Source: Jatrophihabitans cynanchi (lineage in GTDB: Bacteria > Actinomycetota > Actinomycetes > Mycobacteriales > Jatrophihabitantaceae). From it: a DNA stretch of 64,000 nt. Positions 58,309-64,000 of the stretch are shown piece after piece. The translations under genes were made by a program, and so were the position numbers. Numbering within the stretch: the first letter of the stretch is position 1; each line of letters starts with the position of its first letter. The stretch lies in the NCBI RefSeq assembly GCF_027247405.1, contig NZ_CP097463.1, forward strand, positions 682,001 to 746,000, given 5' to 3'. The notes under the pieces are model-generated. The model searched no databases, was not told the origin of the DNA, and saw only the letters and a program-made list of their open reading frames with translations.

Positions 58309-59491
58309 GCCGGGCGGCTCGGTCCGGCTCTCGGGTGGCGGGCACGATCACCGTGGCCAGCGCAAGCAGCGCGGCGGCGATGCTGAGCGCCCGCAGCACG
58401 CCGACATGGCTGCCCAGGAAGCCGATCACCGGCGGACCGGCCAGGAACGCGGTGTAGCCGATGGAGGACACCACGCTCACCCGGCGCGGTGCGAGCGCCG
58501 GGTCGTCGGACGCCGCGCTCATCCCGACCGGGAAGCCGAGGGCGGCGCCGGCCCCCCACAGCAGCGTGCCGAGGTAGGCGACGGGCAGCGCGGCGCCGAT
58601 GACGACGAGAACCAGGCCGACCAGCGCCAGGCCGACCGAGATGCGCAGCACGGGCACCCGGCCGAACCGGTCGATGGCTGCCGGACCGAACCAGCGCGCC
58701 GTGGTCATCGCGGCGAGGAACACCGCGAACACGCTCGTCCCGACCACCGCCGAGGTGTGGTAGCCGTCGATCACCGCCACCCCGAGCCAGTCGTTGCCGG
58801 TGCCCTCGGTGAACGCGGCGCACAGCACGAACACGCCGATGAGCAGGGTGCGCGGTTCACGCCAGGCCGTGAGCGCCGCGCCGCGCGGCGCCGCCTCGCC
58901 GGCCGGTGCGTGCGGGGCGTCGGGCAACTCGGGCAGGAAGTGGCGGACGGAGTACGGGACGATCCCCACCACGAGCACCGCGGTCGCGATCATGTGGATC
59001 GTCACCGAGACGTGCCAGGCGACCAGCGGCACGCTGATCAGGGCGCCGGCGACCGTACCCACGCTGAAGCCGGCGTGAAAGCGGGGCATGATCGAGCGGC
59101 CCAACTGCTGCTCGACCGCGGCGGCGTGCACGTTCATCGCGACGTCCCACGCACCGTTGCCGAACCCGACGAGGACGAGCCCGATCACCACCGGCGCCGG
59201 CCCGAAGCGGTAGCCGACGCCCGCGACCACCAGGCCGGCGCCGAGCAGCACCGACATCCGCCCGACCGTCCAGGCCGCGCCGAAGCGGTGGATGATCGAG
59301 CCCGCCAGCGGCAGCGCGACGAGGGCGCCGAGCGCCAGCGACAGCAGGATCAGGCCGAGGACCGCGGGGCTGACCTGCAGCCGATCGCGCACCTGGGGAA
59401 TGCGGGCCGCCCAGCTGGCGAAGGCGAATCCGGCCGCGATGAAGGCGACCGACGTGGCGTGCTTGGCCGGCCGCGGCCCCGTCGATGACAC
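58286..59491 (-). CDS. Major facilitator superfamily transporter
   Basis: A 401-residue membrane protein with about twelve hydrophobic helices. Helix 1 contains FAFASWAARIPQVRDRL; the loop 2-3 and 8-9 type signatures are present (LPLAGSIIHRFGAAWTVGR and ARWFGPAAIDRFGRVPVLR), supporting an MFS fold. I recall such FASWxxRIP starts in the YbjJ-like subgroup. The substrate is unknown. It is divergent from cheA and convergent, with a 23-bp overlap, with the nitroreductase gene. Confidence 0.88.
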   Translation of the reverse strand: MSSTGPRPAKHATSVAFIAAGFAFASWAARIPQVRDRLQVSPAVLGLILLSLALGALVALPLAGSIIHRFGAAWTVGRMSVLLGAGLVVAGVGYRFGPAPVVIGLVLVGFGNGAWDVAMNVHAAAVEQQLGRSIMPRFHAGFSVGTVAGALISVPLVAWHVSVTIHMIATAVLVVGIVPYSVRHFLPELPDAPHAPAGEAAPRGAALTAWREPRTLLIGVFVLCAAFTEGTGNDWLGVAVIDGYHTSAVVGTSVFAVFLAAMTTARWFGPAAIDRFGRVPVLRISVGLALVGLVLVVIGAALPVAYLGTLLWGAGAALGFPVGMSAASDDPALAPRRVSVVSSIGYTAFLAGPPVIGFLGSHVGVLRALSIAAALLALATVIVPATREPDRAARLTEPARR

Positions 59492-59572
59492 AGCCGACGA
59501 TAACAGTGGCGCCGGCGCGCTGCGGGTGCCACCACGGGTCCGCGTGTGGCGATGGTCTCTCCGGTATCGCCT

Positions 59573-59600
59573 CTCAGGATGGGCTTCCGGCCGCCGATAG
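59573..59600 (+). promoter_or_regulatory. FliA/WhiG-type promoter of cheA-cheW-mcp
   Basis: CTCA (59573-59576) and GCCGATAG (59593-59600) are 16 bp apart, 30 bp before the cheA GTG. The -10 differs at one base from the sigma-28 consensus GCCGATAA, and the CTCA-N15-17 arrangement resembles flagellar promoters reported in motile actinomycetes, as I recall them. A motility sigma factor is expected to drive the operon. Confidence 0.6.
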
Positions 59601-59630
59601 CAGAGAGGTCACGGATGACGGAGGCCGACA

Positions 59631-62108
59631 GTGGAAGACATGGACGACATCGTCCAGGAGTTCCTGATCGAAAGCTCAGAGAACCTTGATCAACTGGACC
59701 GCGATCTACTCGCACTCGAAGGTGATCCCGGGTCCCGTGAACTGCTCTCCAGCATCTTTCGCACGATCCACACCATCAAGGGCACCAGTGGGTTCCTCGC
59801 CTTCAACCGGCTCGAGAGTCTGACCCACACCGGCGAGTCGCTGCTGTCGCGGTTACGCGACGGGCTGCAGACGATGACGACCCCGACCGCCGACGCGCTG
59901 CTGCTGATGGTGGACAACGTTCGGGCCATCCTCACCGCGATCGAGCAGACCGGCAGTGAGGGCGAGGTCGACATCGAGCAGGCTGTCACCCGGCTGCGCG
60001 CGCAGATGGAGCCGGACGGCGCGGCTCCGGCCGCTCCGGCCGCGGCCGCTCCGGCCGAGCCTGCGGTCACCGAGTCGACCGCTGTGGAGGACACTGTCGA
60101 GCCGGCCGAGGACACCGCCGAGGACACCGCCGAGGACACCGCCGAGGACACCGCCGAGGACACCGCCGAGGACACCGCCGAACCGCCGGAACCAGTCGCC
60201 GCCGAGCCGGCCGTGGTCGAGCCGGCGGTGGTCGAGCCGGCCACCGCACCCGCGCCCGCATCGAAGGCGCCCGCCGCGAGCAAGCCGTCGGCTGCCGCTT
60301 CCGACGATGGGCACCCGGCCAAGCGCAGTGCGGCCGAGAGCTCGCTGCGGGTGGACGTCGACCTGCTGGACGCCCTGATGCGGCTGGCAGGGGAGCTGGT
60401 CCTGACGCGCAATCAGATCGTGCGCGGGATCGGTGCCCTGTCCGACCCGGTGCTCAGCCACACCGCGCAGCGGCTCAACGTGATCACGACCGAGCTGCAG
60501 GAAAGCATCATGAAGACCCGGATGCAGCCGATCGACCACCTCTGGTCGAAGCTGCCGCGCGTCGTCCGCGACCTCAGCGCCCAGTGCGGGCGGCACGTGC
60601 GGCTGGAGATGAGCGGCAAGGACACCGAGCTAGACCGCACCCTGCTCGAGGCGATCAAGGATCCGCTGACCCACCTGGTCCGCAACGCGATCGACCACGG
60701 CATCGAGGCTCCTGCCGAGCGCGAGCGGGCGGGCAAGGCCGCCGAGGGCGTGCTGCACCTGCGCGCATACCACAACAGCGGGCAGGTCGTGGTCGAGGTC
60801 GCCGACGACGGCGCCGGGATCGACCCCGGGCGTGTCGCCGCCAAGGCGCTCGAGCGCAACTTGCGGACTGCGGGCGAACTCGCCGAGATGACCGACGCGG
60901 ACATCCTGCAGCTGGTGTTCCAGCCGGGTTTCTCGACGGCGGCGGCCGTCACGAACGTCTCCGGCCGCGGCGTCGGGATGGACGTCGTCAAGACCAACAT
61001 CGAGGCCATCGGCGGCGCGATCGAGATCGAGTCCGAGAAGGGCGCCGGCACCGTCTGCCGGCTGCGCGTCCCCCTCACCCTGGCAATCGTGCCCGCCCTC
61101 ACAGTCGAGTGCGGAACCGACCGCTACGCCATCCCGCAGGTCAGCCTGCTCGAGCTGGTCGCGATCGACGAGCGGCAGGCCGCCACCGCGATCGAGTGGG
61201 TCGCCGGTGCGCCGGTGTACCGGTTGCGCGGCGTGCTGCTGCCGCTGATCGACCTGGCCGAGGTGCTCGACGTCGGCCGCACCGACACGGCGAGCAACGT
61301 CGTGATCGCGGTGCTGCAGGCCGGTGCACGCCGCTTCGGGCTGCTCGTCGACCGCGTGCTCAACACCGAGGAGATCGTGGTCAAGGCGCTCAGCGCGCGG
61401 CTGAAGAACATCGGCGTCTACTCCGGCGCCACCATCCTGGGCGACGGCACGGTCGCGCTGATCCTGGACGTGCAGAACCTGGCCCGCCGGGCGCTGCGCG
61501 GCGAGGCCGCCGATCGCGGCCACCAGGCGCACGCGCAGGCCCAGGCCGTCGCCCTCGCCGACCGCGAGGCCGAACGACTGCTCATCGCCGGCATCGGCGG
61601 CGGCCGCCAGGTCGCGATCTCGATGGCCATGGTCACCCGACTGGAGATGGTCGCGGCCCAGCGCGTCGAGCAGGTCGGCGGCCGGGACGTCGTCCAGTAC
61701 CGCGGCAAGGTGATCCCGCTGCTGAACCTGGGCTACTACCTCGGCGCCGATCCGTCCGAGCCGCGCAGCGAGCTGCCGGTCGCGGTCTACACCCGCGGCG
61801 GGCACAGCATCGCGATGGTGATGGACGAGATCATCGACATCGTCGAGTACGACGGCGGCGTGCACGGCACGTCCGACGAGCGCGGCTTCTCCGGCTCGGT
61901 CGTCGTGAAGGACCGGATCATCGGGCTGCTCGATGTCGAGCAGGCGATCCTGGTGGCCGACCCGGCCTTCTTCGCCGGCGCGCCCAGTACAGCGGGCCGG
62001 CCGTCCGGCCCGCTGTCGGGCCCGCTGTCGGGCCCGTTGTCCGGGCCACAGTCCGACCGTCACCGGGTGCACCGAACCAGCTTCACCCACGCAGGAGTGT
62101 CGTCATGA
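59631..62108 (+). CDS. cheA: Chemotaxis sensor histidine kinase CheA with two C-terminal CheW-like domains
   Basis: An 825-residue kinase that passes phosphate to CheY. The HPt domain (1-105) has the phospho-site H47 (RTIHTIKGTSGF). Then comes an Ala/Pro/Glu-rich linker with six AEDT repeats (about 158-182), with no recognisable CheY-binding P2 domain. Dimerisation helices start near 237 (SSLRVDVDLLDALMRLAGEL). The ATPase has N-box HLVRNAIDHGIE near 346 and GRGVGMDVVKTNI near 443. CheW-like domains occupy about 478-615 and 645-775. GGAGG precedes the GTG. The tail has GPLS repeats. It overlaps cheW (ATGA). Confidence 0.95.
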   Translation: MEDMDDIVQEFLIESSENLDQLDRDLLALEGDPGSRELLSSIFRTIHTIKGTSGFLAFNRLESLTHTGESLLSRLRDGLQTMTTPTADALLLMVDNVRAILTAIEQTGSEGEVDIEQAVTRLRAQMEPDGAAPAAPAAAAPAEPAVTESTAVEDTVEPAEDTAEDTAEDTAEDTAEDTAEDTAEPPEPVAAEPAVVEPAVVEPATAPAPASKAPAASKPSAAASDDGHPAKRSAAESSLRVDVDLLDALMRLAGELVLTRNQIVRGIGALSDPVLSHTAQRLNVITTELQESIMKTRMQPIDHLWSKLPRVVRDLSAQCGRHVRLEMSGKDTELDRTLLEAIKDPLTHLVRNAIDHGIEAPAERERAGKAAEGVLHLRAYHNSGQVVVEVADDGAGIDPGRVAAKALERNLRTAGELAEMTDADILQLVFQPGFSTAAAVTNVSGRGVGMDVVKTNIEAIGGAIEIESEKGAGTVCRLRVPLTLAIVPALTVECGTDRYAIPQVSLLELVAIDERQAATAIEWVAGAPVYRLRGVLLPLIDLAEVLDVGRTDTASNVVIAVLQAGARRFGLLVDRVLNTEEIVVKALSARLKNIGVYSGATILGDGTVALILDVQNLARRALRGEAADRGHQAHAQAQAVALADREAERLLIAGIGGGRQVAISMAMVTRLEMVAAQRVEQVGGRDVVQYRGKVIPLLNLGYYLGADPSEPRSELPVAVYTRGGHSIAMVMDEIIDIVEYDGGVHGTSDERGFSGSVVVKDRIIGLLDVEQAILVADPAFFAGAPSTAGRPSGPLSGPLSGPLSGPQSDRHRVHRTSFTHAGVSS
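60105..60176 (+). repeat. Six 12-bp in-frame repeats in cheA
   Basis: Six near-perfect units of GCCGAGGACACC, encoding AEDT, in the linker between the HPt and dimerisation domains. A likely source of length variation between strains. Confidence 0.9.
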
Positions 62109-62560
62109 GCCAGCCGCGTACCGAACCGGGAACGGCAGAGCACGCCGGTCAGTACACGACGTTCTGGCTGGGCGACGGCCTGTACGGCATCGAGGTCGAG
62201 CGGGTCCGGGAGGTGCTGCGCCAGCAGGACCTCACCCGGGTGCCGCTCGCACCGGCCACCGTCGCCGGGCTGATCAACCTGCGCGGCCAGGTCGTCACCG
62301 CGATCAACCTGCGCGAGCGGCTCGAGCTGGGCCGGCCGGACGGCGAGACCAGCTCGATGCTGGTGGTCGTCCTGGTAGCCGGCGAGCCGATCGCCCTCGT
62401 GGTCGACCGGATCGGCGGCGTGATCGACGTGACGACCGACCAGTTCGAGCTGCCGCCCGACACGCTCACCGGCGTGGTCCGCGAGTTGGTCTTCGGCGCG
62501 TACAAGCTCGACGGCCAACTGCTGCTCAGCCTCGACGTCGAGGCCGCAGTCGCCGCCTGA
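62105..62560 (+). CDS. cheW: Chemotaxis coupling protein CheW
   Basis: A 151-residue scaffold linking chemoreceptors to CheA. It is a single CheW domain: YTTFWLGDGLYGIEVERVRE, VPLAPATVAGLINLRGQVVT with the conserved NLRG, and IALVVDRIGGVIDV. It starts at an ATG that overlaps the cheA stop (ATGA), so the proteins are made together. Confidence 0.96.
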   Translation: MSQPRTEPGTAEHAGQYTTFWLGDGLYGIEVERVREVLRQQDLTRVPLAPATVAGLINLRGQVVTAINLRERLELGRPDGETSSMLVVVLVAGEPIALVVDRIGGVIDVTTDQFELPPDTLTGVVRELVFGAYKLDGQLLLSLDVEAAVAA

Positions 62561-62674
62561 ATCACCCGCTTGCACCGAGCCACCGCAACACCACCCGCAT
62601 CAACCCCGCATCAAGTCCACACAGACCCCCATGGCGCTCTCCCCCGGAGCGCACATCCCCGAGAGGCGCAGTTC

Positions 62675-64000
62675 ATGTCCACGCTCACCGTGTCCCCGTC
62701 CCAGGTCGTCCTGCCCGCACCAGCGGCGCTCGGCGGCCGGCTGTCCGGAGTAAGCCGCTGGTTCGCCAACCGCGGGGTCCGCACCAAGCTGCTGTTCGCG
62801 ATCGGCGTGCTCGCCGCCGTCGCGATCGCCGCGAGCTCGGTGGCCGCAGCCGGCCTCGCCAACATCGGGGCGGACATCCGCACCCTCGCCGCGACCCAGT
62901 CCGACGTCGGGCAGCCGCTCAACGTGATCCACCAGGACGAGCTCAAGGCGCGGATGGAGATCGCGCAGCTGGCGGCGAGCCCGAGCGCGGCCGCGAAGGC
63001 GGACTGGATCAAGTCGATCGCCGGCACCGACGCCGAAGTCGCCGCGGCCGTGGCCAAGGTCGACCCGGTGCTGGGCGACACCCCGTACTGGACCGACTTC
63101 AAGAAGGCGTGGGCCGCGTTCACCAAGGTCCGGGACACCACCCTCGTCCCGCTCGCGCAGGCGAACGACCTGAACGGCTTCGCCGCGGCGTACGCGGCCA
63201 AGGCCGCGCCGGTCATCAGCCAGATGGCCGACGCCATGGACGCCTCCGACGCGGCCGGGGTCACCAACTTCGTGGACGAGGCGAAGAAGTCCTCGGACGC
63301 AGCGCACGCGGACATCGTCAAGCAGTTCGTGGTGCTGGGTATCGGCCTGCTGCTCGCGCTGACGATCAGCCTGCTCGTCGCGGGTGCGATCCGGCGGCCG
63401 TTGCGGCGGGTGCAGACCTCGCTGGAGGCGATGGCCCGGCGTGACCTGACCGTGGACGCCGACGTGCACAGCAGCGACGAGGTCGGCAAGATGGCGTCCG
63501 CGCTGAGCGCCGCGCAGCAGAACTTCCGCGAGGTCATCGCGCAGGTGGTCAGCTCTGCCGACTCGGTCGCCTCCTCCAGCGAGGAACTGTCCGCCTCCTC
63601 CACCCAGATCTCCGCCGCGGCCGAGGAGACCAGCACCCAGGCCGGCGTCGTCGCCCAGGCCTCCGAGCAGGTCTCCCGCAACGTGCAGACCGTCGCCGCC
63701 GGCTCCGAGCAGATGGACGCCTCGATCCGCGAGATCGCCCAGAACGCCAACGAAGCCGCCCGCGTCGCCTCCACCGCCGTCTCCGCCGCCGAGGCCACCA
63801 ACGCCACCGTCAGCAAGCTCGGCGTGTCCAGCCAGGAGATCGGCAACGTCGTCAAGGTCATCACCTCGATCGCCGCGCAGACCAACCTGCTCGCCCTCAA
63901 CGCCACCATCGAGGCCGCCCGCGCCGGTGAAGCAGGCAAGGGCTTCGCCGTGGTCGCCAACGAGGTCAAGGAACTCGCGCAGGAAACCTCGCGCGCCACC
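62675..64000 (+). CDS. Methyl-accepting chemotaxis protein, N-terminal part
   Basis: A chemoreceptor that runs off the window; 442 residues are visible. Transmembrane helix 1 (about 33-58), an extracytoplasmic four-helix-bundle-like sensor domain (about 59-215), transmembrane helix 2 (about 218-240), a HAMP domain (about 241-295) and most of the signalling domain follow. The conserved hairpin tip is [20 protein letters not shown] at about 398-417. The sensor domain's ligand is unknown. GAGAGG precedes the ATG. It lies 114 bp after cheW, probably in the same operon. No methyltransferase or CheY gene is within view. Confidence 0.95.
   Translation, partial: MSTLTVSPSQVVLPAPAALGGRLSGVSRWFANRGVRTKLLFAIGVLAAVAIAASSVAAAGLANIGADIRTLAATQSDVGQPLNVIHQDELKARMEIAQLAASPSAAAKADWIKSIAGTDAEVAAAVAKVDPVLGDTPYWTDFKKAWAAFTKVRDTTLVPLAQANDLNGFAAAYAAKAAPVISQMADAMDASDAAGVTNFVDEAKKSSDAAHADIVKQFVVLGIGLLLALTISLLVAGAIRRPLRRVQTSLEAMARRDLTVDADVHSSDEVGKMASALSAAQQNFREVIAQVVSSADSVASSSEELSASSTQISAAAEETSTQAGVVAQASEQVSRNVQTVAAGSEQMDASIREIAQNANEAARVASTAVSAAEATNATVSKLGVSSQEIGNVVKVITSIAAQTNLLALNATIEAARAGEAGKGFAVVANEVKELAQETSRAT

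Overview
This 64-kb window has about 70% or higher GC, frequent GTG starts, short intergenic gaps and many start/stop overlaps (ATGA, GTGA, TGATG). It comes from the chromosome of a motile, high-GC Gram-positive actinobacterium. Supporting markers are an F420 pathway gene (cofC) with an F420-type nitroreductase, a Lys/Ala-rich tailed HU protein, a MutT1-type Nudix/phosphatase fusion, L,D-transpeptidase lipoproteins, an NdgR-like IclR regulator next to leuCD, and a chemotaxis operon. I cannot name the genus. No rRNA or tRNA genes, prophage genes or CRISPR array were seen.

Most of the window is one conserved actinobacterial core block whose order I recall as collinear with Mycobacterium tuberculosis Rv2918c-Rv2989. 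The order here is glnD(partial)-glnB-amtB, ftsY, smc, mutM, rnc-rpmF-DUF177, coaD-rsmD-recG, a DAK2 kinase-like gene and rpmB, thiL, a solo Lrp/AsnC domain, DUF3515, then ddl-gpsA-plsC, cofC-ppk1-mutT1, hupB, leuD-leuC and the iclR gene. Accessory genes interrupt it: pepN and kbl-tdh (1-8 kb), two L,D-transpeptidases (9-11 kb), two LuxR-type regulators (24-27 kb), and a 13-kb block between DUF3515 and ddl (29.5-42.6 kb).

The 13-kb block carries a MerR regulator divergent from a fadAB beta-oxidation operon, an alpha-methylacyl-CoA racemase-like gene, an ECF41 sigma factor divergent from an epimerase-like gene with a matching ECF41 promoter, small orphan genes, a zinc-finger SDR protein, and a HipA-like kinase/DUF3037 pair. 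An IS110-family element sits exactly at the start/stop overlap of that pair. A PASTA/helix-turn-helix protein closes the block.

Downstream of the iclR gene (52.7-53.2 kb) is a 188-bp tandem duplication carrying five regularly spaced hairpins. It is followed by a RES/Xre-type toxin-antitoxin pair, an aldehyde dehydrogenase, a TMEM175-like channel, an SDR gene with a KstR-like operator at its end, a SnoaL-like protein, an F420-type nitroreductase, an MFS transporter, and the operon cheA-cheW-mcp (mcp runs off the window) behind a FliA-like promoter.

Regulatory themes visible in the DNA are a GlnR box before amtB, a MerR promoter with a 19-bp spacer, an exact ECF41 promoter, many leaderless-type starts (TANNNT-like hexamer 6-8 nt before GTG or ATG), two genes (thiL, DUF3515) whose best start codon is ATC, and a dispersed palindrome with two copies in opposite orientation.
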